A DNA stretch of 64,000 bases, from contig JAQYUZ010000004.1 in NCBI GenBank assembly GCA_033819885.1, forward strand, positions 248,001 through 312,000. The letters are read 5' to 3'. The position numbers were made by a program, and so were the translations under genes. Origin of the DNA: Microbotryomycetes sp. JL201. Lineage: Eukaryota; Basidiomycota; Microbotryomycetes. Positions 23,363-33,381 of the stretch are shown in pieces. Every line of letters begins with the position of its first letter. Position 1 is the stretch's first letter. Below the pieces are notes generated by a model. The model did no database searches and was not told the origin of the DNA. It saw only the letters and a program-made list of their open reading frames with translations.

Positions 23363-25042
23363 ATGCACGCCGGCAACGAACGCGCACACAGCCACGAGCA
23401 CGGTCATTTGCACAGTCATGATGCGCCCGACAGGTACGAGAGAGCGACATCGCCCATGCACGAAGAGGACGGAGTCGGGGACGAGGACACCCACCGCGCA
23501 CAGGTGACGGCCACATTTGATAGGTACCTGCAGCACGCCATGAGCGCCAACCGGAAACGCAGAGCCGACTTCTACGCGCTCAGCGATGCGCACCAGGCTT
23601 TGCTGCCGGACTACGCCGAACTGTTGACTGAGGTTCGTGTTATTCGATCCCGGTAAAGATTGAGCTGACAAACGATTGCAAGGTTGACAACTGTCTGCTC
23701 ACGAATCACTCTCTGATCAAAGCCATGATCGAGCAGAATGTGTTTCCGCCGTCTCCAGAGGCTTCTCTTTCGGCGCCGAGCCCGACAGATGCAGAACACG
23801 AGGTGAATAAATCGCTAAAGATGCTTGATGCACATGCTACTCCGGCAACTACCTCAATTCTGACGAGCTGCAAGGACAGCGACTGAGGAGCACGATGCGG
23901 CAATGCGTTAGGGATTGGTCTGCAATCGTTAAGTCAGAGGAGCATCTTTCTATGCAAAGCTGACTCGGCTGTGCAAACAGGGCAAAGCTGAGCGAGACTC
24001 GGCGTATTCTCCGATCCTGCACGCCCTCGACGAAACCTTTCGCGACTTTGGCAGGGAGGCTCGGTGCGTGTGCTTAGATATGTTCGCCGAGCACGCGACA
24101 CGAGCTGATTGCCCTTGAATAGCTCAAACATTCGAGTACTCGTACCCGGTGCCGGACTGGCTCGCCTCGCCTGGGAAATCGTCTGCCTTGGTACGTGCGG
24201 GTTCGAACAAGCAGCGAAGAGGTCTGACAGAATACGGCAGGCTTTTCATGTCAAGCAAATGAGTTCTCATTGTACATGGTCAGTTTTGAAATGGTCCACT
24301 GACCACTCCGCTGGCGTTGAGACATGCATCTTTTTGCAGTTGATCGCGTCCTCTCTGATCCTAAACAAGTGCGAACCTATGGCTCGGAACGAGATGACAT
24401 CAGCTGAAATTGATCATTAGCACTGAACGGGTTGATCAATTTACTTTCCACCCATTTCTTCATACCTTCTCCAATACGCGGACGAAGGCAGACTTGCTCG
24501 CTCCCGTGACATTGCCTGACGTCTTGCCGTCGGACACAAAAGGCAGTCTTGGCGACTTTTCATTCGCCGCAGGCGATTGGTTGGAGATTTACAGCAAAGA
24601 TCAAGACGGCTCGTGGGACTGCATCGTCACGTGTTTCTTCATTGATACGGCACGCAACATTGTGGAGTATCTTGAGCTGATTCACAGGCTTCTGAGGCCT
24701 GGAGGCACCTGGATTAATTGTGGTTAGCTCTCTCTTCTGTTCGCTTGCACGTGGCAGCCACTTAGTCGCTGGCGGCCCACTCGGCAGGTCCCAGCTTGTG
24801 GCACTTCGAGAACACGGAGGGAGCGCATTCCATTGAGCTCATGATGGAGGACATCAAAGCGCTTGCCAAGCGGATAGGTTTTGTTTTCCAAGTACGTCTT
24901 GCCAAACGATGTACGCAGGAGTCGCGTTGACCATATGTTTCCTGAGCAGCAGGACTGCGAGATCGAGACAACATATACCTCGAATCGACGCTCCTTGTTA
25001 CGATACGACTATACAGCAGCTTTTTGGGTAGCCACAAAATAG
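23363..25042 (+). CDS. Carnosine N-methyltransferase-like (N2227 family)
   Basis: This is an S-adenosylmethionine-dependent methyltransferase of the N2227/CARNMT1 family (yeast YNL092W is a homologue). The first ATG at 23363 opens a His-rich N-terminus. Family blocks follow: RADFYALSDAHQALLPDY, VDNCLLTNHSLIKAMIEQNV, KAERDSAYSPILHALDETF and the SAM-binding motif IRVLVPGAGLARLAWEI (about 24127-24182). Then come FSCQANEFSLYM, DCIVTCFFIDTARNIVEYL (about 24630-24685), GPSLWHFENTEGAHSIELM and ETTYTSNRRSLLRYDYTAAF, stopping at TAG 25040-25042. Seven or so short introns join in phase. Animals methylate carnosine with this enzyme; the fungal substrate is not known and may be a His-containing peptide or protein. 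The family call is firm. Confidence 0.9.
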
Positions 25043-25132
25043 ACTTGGCCTTGGGGCGTTCAAAGCGCTCACGACTCCTCTCTGTGTCCCCGCAAGTTGC
25101 CACTCCGCGGTTGCATCACGAAGACAAGTCCG

Positions 25133-26957
25133 ATGAGCCAGACGGGAGTTCGCGTGATGCGGACTTCACCTCCACTGTCTCCCGTCAAAACTCGCTCAAC
25201 ATGCCGGTCGTTCACACCGCGGCCTGGCCGGCTCAGGTCATCCAGCGAGCTCAGTCATGCATCAATTCCGAGCAAAGTGATGCACCAAGTACAGCTTGGC
25301 TCGTGGCTGGCTCCAGCGCCTCCACCGCGTCCGCGCTCGGGCCCGTCATTGGGGCTCGACGCTAGCAGCCTGCCACCACGTCTGGGGAGACCTGCATACA
25401 CTGATTGTAGCAAGAAGTACTTCAGCTCGAGCGCGAGGGAGCTGTCGCCTATCAATGTGAACGCTCGGAGGTTGGACGAATTCAGCGAAGCCGTGCTGGA
25501 GGAGCAGCTGCGACAACCTAGGCCGACATCGTCACGGAGGTCCTACAATACCCAAGAACAATCCTCTGACGGGATTCTCGTCCTGGAAGAAGCGGACAGC
25601 AGCGTCGAGGTCATACAAGTTGTCAAGCCCAAATTGACGGACGCCACAAACGCGCCAAGACCGGCATCCGCAGGCAGCGGTTGGTTCACAAAGCCGAATT
25701 GGGTCAAGGAAAAAGACCAAAAGGCGGCCGAGGCTGAACGAGGGGCGAAGCGCCCCTCAAGGGGACGCCCGAAAGGGCTGGCCAAAGCAGAGCGCGATCA
25801 ACGGATGCGCGATGCGTACGAACAAGATTACGATTGGCGCACGTGCGCTCAGAAGAGACCTCGTCTCGTCTACACTGCTGATGAGCAGATTGTCAACCGC
25901 GAGGTATCGAATCTGTTGGAAAATACACCCGCACCGAATGGATCGAACGACCTGAGAGTGCTAGGATTCGATCTCGAGTGGGATCCGTCGAGACGTCGTG
26001 GCATTGAGAACAGCACGGCTTTGCTTCAGTTGTGCAATCTTGACACTATCTTGCTCGTCCACCTCAGCAAGATGAAAAGCAAGTCGTGTTCTATCGACCA
26101 TGTTCACGAGGTAGAGCTAACGGGCTATCGCAGAGTTTCCCGAGTCTGTCAAGCGACTGATGGAAGATCCGACCGCTGTCAAATGTGGTGTGCAGATCGG
26201 CGGCGACGCTCAGAAGCTGAGGCGAGACTGGGGCATCAGGTCGCAGGGGTTACTCGAGCTGTCTACGGTGGCCAAGACCGCAGACCCGACCCGTTACAAA
26301 GAGAGAAATGGTCTGATTGCTTTGCAGGAGCTCGTCGGTGTCTACCTGCAGCGGTATCTGCAGAAAGGGGAGGTCCGTACAAGTCTCTGGTCACGACACC
26401 TCTCAGAGGAACAGAAGCGATGTCAGTGGACTGCGCTGCTCTTGATACGCACGCTAATCCACGATAAATTTGTAGACGCCGCAGACGACGTCTATTCATC
26501 TCTGCAGACATGTCACGTCTTGTTGGACAAGTTGAGCCCTGAAGCTCATCTTGCTACGCTCGTGTCGGACGATCCATCTGCTGTCAGCGCATGGAGAATA
26601 CCTGGCATTGTGACGGTCCCTGCCGCTGAGCCGGTCCAGACATTGCTCCGACCGTTCGATCAAGCAGCGCCACCGACAGAAGCGCGTGCGGCACCCAAAC
26701 CCAGAGAACTCGAGGCATATGCTTTGTGGCATACTCAACAGCTCTCCTTGACCGAAGCTGCCGAACGCATGAGAATGAAGCCGATCTCGGTGGTGTGGAA
26801 CCTGCTCGGACTGATCTCAACGGCAGAGGGCACACGTTTGCCGTACAGCGGTCAGCGTCTCGTGGAAGCGCTGCATCAAGTTCAAGCCATGGGGTACACG
26901 AGGTTGATGCAGGAGCATGGCGAGCTTGTGAGACGTTTGCAGAAGGAAAAAATCTAG
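25133..26957 (+). CDS. WRN-like 3'-5' exonuclease (DEDDy) with C-terminal HTH
   Basis: The ATG at 25133 opens a disordered 230-residue basic region (including KRPSRGRPKGL). The exonuclease motifs follow: I, VLGFDLEWDPS (D-x-E, about 25960-25990), II, KCGVQIGGDAQKLRRDWGI (about 26180-26240), and III, YAADDVYSSLQTCHVLL, joined across an intron near 26431-26475. The C-terminal part, HTQQLSLTEAAERMRMKPIS with WNLLGLI, looks like the HTH_40 found at the end of RecQ/WRN helicases. There is no helicase between the two parts. Stop TAG is at 26955-26957. The intron at 26079-26133 seems to use a GC donor. A nuclear role in DNA repair or replication is expected for the family, but not shown here. Confidence 0.82.
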
Positions 26958-27173
26958 ATGCGTCACGTGACTCTTGCAACACTGCTTGTCCTTTTGACTA
27001 TCTGGCAATCGATGAGTTGGACTGAGGTGGAATGACGACAACGGGCGACTCGGCGTGTGGCTCCTGTGAGGCCGGCGAAGTGAGCACGCCACGGCGGGAT
27101 AATCTCGCGCAGTCGTTATGAAAAAAGACACGCGGGTGAGCGCATGCTACCCTCTCTCTCGAGCTCCGGCGCC

Positions 27174-29146
27174 ATGGCGGATGAAAAGGACGCCGGAATG
27201 TCTCCACCCGATATTTCTACGATGCCAAATGTACATGCTCTCGGCGGCAGGCCAGCAAGCACGCGCTCGTCGTCGAGCGTCAAACTCTCTGGCGGCGATC
27301 ACCCGAAAGCAGCGTCGGATGCATCATCTAGCGGGTGAGCATGTTTTCAGGGGTTGATAAAGATAAAATGACGTACTGCGCTTATCCTGGATAAGAGGCT
27401 AACGAATGCTTCTCACTGCTCGCTCTGGCGGTTCTCCGCTCCCGCTTCGGGTGATATCTATCAAACCTTGTGTCCGTTTTCAGAGTGCTTGCAAGCCATG
27501 GAAAGACAGAATTAGGTCTGAAACGCACTCTCAAGCCGCGTCACATGACATTCCTGGCCATTGGTGGCGCTATCGGCACCGGCATTTTCCTGTCTGTCGG
27601 ATCTTCGGTGGCAACGGCAGGCGCTGGCGGAGCCCTCATCGCGTACATGGTCGTCGGGTTGTTCTGCTATGGCACAGTGCTCACCCTTGGCGAAATGACC
27701 AGCCTGGTGCCAGACTCGGGCGCGTTTGCCACTTTCGGCACGCGTTTCGTCTCTCCAGTGCTGGGCTTCGTCATGGGCTGGGCGTACTGGCTCCAATGGA
27801 GCGCCTCCATTCCTTCAGAGATGATTGCCGCGTCCGTGATTTTGCAGTTCTGGACCGACAAGCTCAAGACGTGGCAATGGTCGCTCATCATCATTGTGCC
27901 AGTTTTCTTATTTCAGCTGCTGGGTGCTAGGACATGGGGAGAGTCCGAATACTTCTTGACGCTCATCAAGGTCCTCTTGATCGTCGTCTTCATCCTCGTT
28001 GGGCTCATCTACGATTGGGGCGGTGTCGCAAATCACCCGGGTCCAGGTTTAGCGAATTGGAACGATGGACCGTTCTTTAGTGGTCTGGCGGGTACGGCAC
28101 AATCTTTTACGTACGCGTTCTACAGCTTCGGTGGCGTCGAGCTCGTCGCTTTGGCTGCCGGAGAGGCCGCAGACCCACAGAAAAGCATTCCGCGCGCCAT
28201 CAAGGCCACTTTTGCGCGTATTGTCATCTTTTATGTATTGACAGGTATGTGGACTCGATGTGTTCTTTCGTCTTGCTTGTTGCTGATACGTCGTTCTGCA
28301 GTTCTTGTTATTGGACTGTGCGTGAATCGCAAGGACGAGCGGCTCTTCACCGCATACAATGATTCGGACGTCGCCGCCTCTCCAATCACCATCGTGTTTC
28401 AACAAGCCGGTTTCGGCGCTGCTGTTCATGTCGTCAATGCAGTATTGCTCTCTGCCGTCTTGTCTGCAACCAACAGTTGCTTTTTCGCATCGTCTCGTAT
28501 GCTTTGTGCGTTGGCACACAAGGGCCACGCCTTCAAGATCCTCGGTTGGACGACGAAGGACGGAGTTCCGGTTCCAGCACTCCTGATCACGCTCGCCTTC
28601 TCGTGTGTTTCGTTCCTGACATCGGCGCTAGGTTCTGGCGCCACATTTACGTGGCTGATCAACATCACCGGCATCCTGGCGCTCATTCAGTGGATGGCGA
28701 TCGCATGCATCAATTTGCGCTTCCGCTACGCATTTTCAAAGCAGCAGCGGCCGCTGTCGGACCTGCCCTTCCGCGTCTGGCTGTTTCCGATTCTTCCTGT
28801 GCTCGTCATCATCCTCGGCTGCCTGCAGTTTGCCGCTAACGCATGGGCCATCACAACATACGGCGACACTGGCAAGCAACTGGCAATTGACTACGTCGGC
28901 CAATTCGTCGGCTTGTGCTTCTGGATTGTCATGGGGGCAGGCTACGTGGTTTACCACAAGCTCAAGCTGCGCGATCAGCCGTTGTGGGTGCCGTGGCAGC
29001 AATGTGACTTTGAATCTGGTGCGGTGTGGCCTCGCGGCGGAGGTCAGCTGTGGAAGGACGAGCAGGCTTCAACCAAGCGTGAAGCATTGCAGCAACACGG
29101 GCGCGTTGGTTATACCTTGCGCCGCGTCAAGGACGGGCTGTATTGA
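27174..29146 (+). CDS. Amino-acid permease (APC superfamily, YAT family)
   Basis: This is a plasma-membrane proton/amino-acid symporter. Exon 1 from the ATG at 27174 encodes a 55-residue hydrophilic N-tail. Exon 2 starts with LGLKRTLKPRHMTFLAIGGA and the family signature IGTGIFLSVGSSVATAG (about 27570-27620). About twelve hydrophobic spans follow, with GEMTSLVPDSGAFATFGTRF, GVELVALAAGEAADPQKSIP and FFASSRMLCALAHKGHAFK as landmarks. Two introns are seen: after the N-tail, and 28244-28300 in the loop after FYVLT. The C-terminal DQPLWVPWQQCDFESG region is typical of the family. It stops at 29146. Exact substrates cannot be told; general amino-acid permeases are closest. A short overlapping upstream ATG frame begins at 27118. 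Confidence 0.92.
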
Positions 29147-29363
29147 GCGGACAGACATTTTTCTTATAGATATTGCTCGGATTGTTCATTATTTTCGTTG
29201 GCTTTTTTTGGTTCACGGTTGGGCGGCATGTAATAATTCAGCTTTCAGAACATAATTGAAAGCTGTTGCTGCGGCCAGCCCTCGTCACTGGATATATGCA
29301 GAAATTGCCGCGCGAAATACTAACAATACATACAATTAGAAGCAGTGCAGGTGGTATCGCTCA

Positions 29364-31937
29364 ATGAGGTCGTAGCTCGTAATATCTGATACAGCTTGAA
29401 GCGAGAGCGCGCGCGCGCGCCAAGACCATTTCTCGCACATCGCAGCCCGCTGCCCGCCCTGACGCGCCAACTGCCCGTGCACCTCTCGCGGGGTCCACGA
29501 GGCAAGCCCTATGGGCCCCGTCGAGGCTTGCCTGCTGGCTCCGCTCTGTCGGTCACGTTTGATGCACGTCGCGACGCGGTCGAAAGGCTCATTTGCACGT
29601 TTCTCCCAACCAGGCACAAGACCAAGCAGCTCGTCTTTGTGCTGCTCGTCACATTTGTTGCGATTGTCGCGCTCGTACAGATTGTGACGCGTCGTAGACC
29701 GCTTGCTGAACAGCAGTCGACGGCAATCGTGGGCGAGCGCAAGGGCCTCAAAGCAGGTTCCATCGAGCTCGACATCAGACAGCAAGGCGAAGAGCACGAT
29801 AACGAGGATGAAGAAGACCCGTCTGACGTCGCAAACCGAGCACTGGATGCACTGGCGACGAGCAACAGCGACGACGACGAATCGGACGAGCAAACCTCCG
29901 ACGATGAAACAGACAATGCAAATATGGAGGTTGGAGACATCCCCAGCAACATCTCCGATAGCTGGAGCGAGTCTGAGGACGATTCAGCGTCTCAGTGCTC
30001 TAGCTCACCACATGTGCTTCCGTTTCTGCCTAAGATTTGTGGCTCGTGCGCCTCTTCGGCACAATCCAGGTTATTGGATGCGGGAATTGCGCCCTTGTCA
30101 ATATCGGCGAAGTATCATGCCGCTCAACCACCTCATAAGATGCCTTTCTATCCAGGCATGCTCGATAGATCCGTGCTTTTTCCCGGGACAGGAGCCGAAG
30201 TGCGGCGTGTGTTGACGAGGGCGGTCAAGAGCAACCTGTATGGCGAAAAGAGAATGCAAGAAGGCTCGGAAGCATCCGAAGCAAAGTATGAAGACGAAGA
30301 GCCGTTTCGTATCTTGGTCCTCGGTGGATCAGGTCAGCGTGCCTTGGACCAACCTCTGCAGGACGAGCTGACCTTGCCATTCTGACGCGCTGTGACACAG
30401 TTTCAAATTGCCGCGGTGTCGAGGAAAAAACCACGTGCTGGCACGCTCGTGTGCTGAAATGGTTCCAGGACAATCTGCCTATGGAGGGCGATGTGCCTAG
30501 CAGAAGCAAGACGAGCTCGAAATCTTCCAAGCACAAGCGCGATCCGGATGAGACAGACACGCGGATGCGACGTGTCAAGCGCGCCGTTGAAGTCATGCAG
30601 CTGCCGGTGCAGCCGCCCGCCAAGCCAGAAGGAGACAGCCGTCGGGCCAGCAATAAACGAACAAAAGGCCGCGCACGCAAAGCAAAGCCGCGACATCGGG
30701 GACAACCCGTCACTCGGTTGATCAATGCGTCCAAGAGCGCGACGGGCTCGTCCTTCTTCGCCTACTGTTTGGACGAAGAGCTGACAGCTCGACGCAAGAA
30801 TGTCGAATGGCATAAAGGCCCGGATCTGGTCATTATCGAAGTCGGCATCAATGACGTATTCCCTCTTGATGAAACGGCCACACGCGATTTCGAAAGGCTG
30901 CTCCGCACCCTGCGAGAGATGCCATCGAACCCGGCCGTCATCGCTCTCGAAGCAGCAAGTCTATTGCTCGCCCAGACAACGTCAACTACGAGCAACGCAG
31001 AATACTTGCATCTACCAGCGGCCCAGTTCTATGACGTGCCCGTCTTGTCTGCCAAGCCGGCCTTGTTTGGATCGGTGCCGCCGCTGCGACCAAACTCTGG
31101 CGTCAAAATACAAGACTTTTTCTTGCCAGACCTTCATCATCCAAATGAGAAGGGTCACGAACTGCTAGCAGATGTTTTGATCAACTACCTCGAGCAACAA
31201 CTCTGCTCAGTTCATTCGTTAGCGCTGCAGGCTGCCGCACGACGCGTCCACAGGCTCGGCCTTGCGAGAGGCGCGGTCGATGCCATGCTCGACCTGCCGC
31301 GCAGAAGAGATGAAGATGTGCTGGGTCTGCCGACGCGGTCTCTGTTCACGCCGTTCGACGCGAGCGCGCCTCAATCTCTCCATCTTTCCAAGCCAACGTG
31401 TCTACAAATTGGCCACGATCGTACGGACGTGCGCCCGATCGCCAACAGTGGGTGAGTCGCGTGTCCACTGGCGGTACTATGCCGGTCGAACACAAGCTAA
31501 CGTAAGTGCTTGCGGTCCAGCTGGACCCAATATGCGTGGGCCCGCGACAAGCAATATCTCGTGGCGGAGAAACCAGGGTCCCTCGTCACATTCTCCCTTA
31601 CTGTCGGTCACGGCGGCTCAATCTTGGTCGACTACCTCCGCAGTCAGTTTTACAATCTCGGAGATGTCTTGGTCTGTAAGTGCCCACTGGGCTCTCCTTG
31701 GCATTGCGGCAGCGTTACTGACGTAAACTCTATGCAGATCTTGACGGAGACAGGTCGAAGGGCAAGTCAATTGCAGGATACTGGGACCTTGGCTGGAGCA
31801 TTGGCGTACCGACCGTCATATTTGACAAGATTAGTCCCGGCCGCCACACTGTCTCATTTGAGCTGCTCGATGCAGCTTCGTCCTCGCATCCACGTCACAA
31901 GACCAAATTCCGTCTGATTGGTTTGATATCAACGTAG
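29364..31937 (+). CDS. SGNH-hydrolase-like type II membrane protein
   Basis: A tiny first exon (ATG at 29364) can be joined to an exon from about 29460 to give MSPLPALTRQLPVH, in phase with the long frame. The start is inferred and the donor is weak. A membrane span follows (LVFVLLVTFVAIVALVQIV, about 29630-29690), then a long acidic Asp/Glu/Ser linker. The domain begins FRILVLGGS and continues after an intron as SNCRGVEEKTTCWHARVLKW (SGNH block I with its Ser). It contains DLVIIEVGINDVFPLDE (Asn block), PAVIALEAASLLLA and the Asp/His block DLHHPNEKGHELLADVL (about 31130-31180). The C-terminal exons encode a beta-rich module (TFSLTVGHGGSILVDYLRSQ) and stop at TAG 31935-31937. A role as glycan esterase or acetyltransferase is likely but not proven. 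Confidence 0.72.
29406..29421. repeat. Alternating GC run at the 5' end of the SGNH gene
   Basis: An alternating g/c tract that lies within the inferred first intron of the SGNH-type gene. It is Z-DNA-prone and slippage-prone; no function is implied. Confidence 0.6.
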
Positions 31938-32107
31938 ATGTATATAGCAATGTGGATGCTTGTTGTAACACTTTTTGCCGTGCAGGTGCTGCGCGTCGCA
32001 GAGGCGCGAAGACCTCGGCACCCCGAGGAACCTTCACGCAGGGCCGCGGCCACTCTCTCGAGCTCTCACTTTCTTCTGCTCTTTGTTCAAAGTTTTCTCA
32101 AGGAAAG

Positions 32108-33209
32108 ATGGCGGCCATGACAGAGACTAATCCTGTACCGTGTCGTGAGTGACGCGCGTCGTTCGTCCAGGAGGTGGGGCCGAAGCGCAAGCGCTGAAGG
32201 CTCTTTTTTTGCAGCTTACACTGCAGGCGGGTGCCCCTTGTTCCAGACCGTTTCATCAGTTCCAAGCACTTCTTGCGCGACTACATGCTCTCCGCCTGCG
32301 GAACGACAACAGCAGTCACTGCCCGACTTGCCGAGTCCGCCCGCTGCCACTGCCAACAACGACGGACAAACGGCCGCCCAGTCATCTTCGCTCGCGGCCT
32401 GGGGTCCCTACCTCGAGTTTGATATCACACCTGCTCTATCTGTCAGCAACTCTGCTGCATCGTCTCTCGATACGCCTGGATACTATGCCGCTCTCGCCAC
32501 GCCGCCACCGCCTGGTCCGCCATCGGATCCGACACCGCCGGCTGCGTCGGGTGCCACCGAGCAGGGCAAGCGCCAGCTGCGTGACATTGAAGAGCTGCTC
32601 CCGATGCCGAAAAAGTCGAGACAGAGTCCAGAACCGCAGGCTTCGACGAGCGTGTCGCCAACATTGCCAGCGGGAGCGACTTTTTCGGACGACGACGCCA
32701 CATCTGTCGACGACAAGCCTTCTACGCCCTTCATCAGCAAGCTCGTCTACCTGCTCACACATGACGAATACATGGATTACGTTCGCTGGGATAGCACAGG
32801 TCGTTACGTGATACTGGCCCACAATTGTCCGCAAACGCTTGAAATGCTCACCAAGTTTTTCCGCCATACGACAACGGCATCGTTTGTGCGTCAACTCAAT
32901 GTAAGCTTGGTGGATGTAATTCTCGCTTGCGTGTTAGAAACAACGGTATGTTGACACATGCGCAACGATGGACAGATCTACGGCTTTAAGCGCTTGTCGA
33001 CGACCGACTTGCTTGCAACATTGGAACAATCCTTGTCCAAGTCGTTTGCTACGTCGGACTACTGTGCTTTTTACAACAGCAAGTTCTTCAAGCCGAGCGC
33101 CGGGCGGCCGTGCTGGACTAGCAAGCTGAAACCGGCGCACAAGGATCGAGCTCGCACGACAAAGAAGAGGAACGCCAAAAAAGATTCTGACGACAGTCCA
33201 TCGCCATGA
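32108..33209 (+). CDS. HSF-type DNA-binding protein with C-terminal HSF domain
   Basis: The ATG at 32108 starts a short exon (MAAMTETNPVPC), joined after an intron to a long Pro/Ser-rich exon. The heat-shock-factor fold occupies roughly residues 183-290 of about 317: PFISKLVYLLTHDEYMDYV, RWDSTGRYVILAHN, LEMLTKFFRHTTTASFVRQL and, after the intron at 32900-32975, IYGFKRLSTTDL (the recognition-helix region). A basic Lys/Arg tail ends at 33209. No leucine-zipper trimerisation repeat follows the domain, unlike classic Hsf1, where the DNA-binding domain is near the N-terminus. It is probably a nuclear regulator distinct from the heat-shock master factor. The linker and tail are low complexity. Confidence 0.85.
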
Positions 33210-33381
33210 CACATGGCGCACGGCCATGCTTCATCTGTCCAAACCTTTGTGCCTTCTGTGTTCGCTTTGCAGGATCATTTCGGGCTTCGGAGTAGTGCGC
33301 ATGTTGTATTCAAGCTCGACCGTGATCGCTTTGCATGCATATTCTGACAACAAGACACAACCGACAAAAGTTTGTAATATG

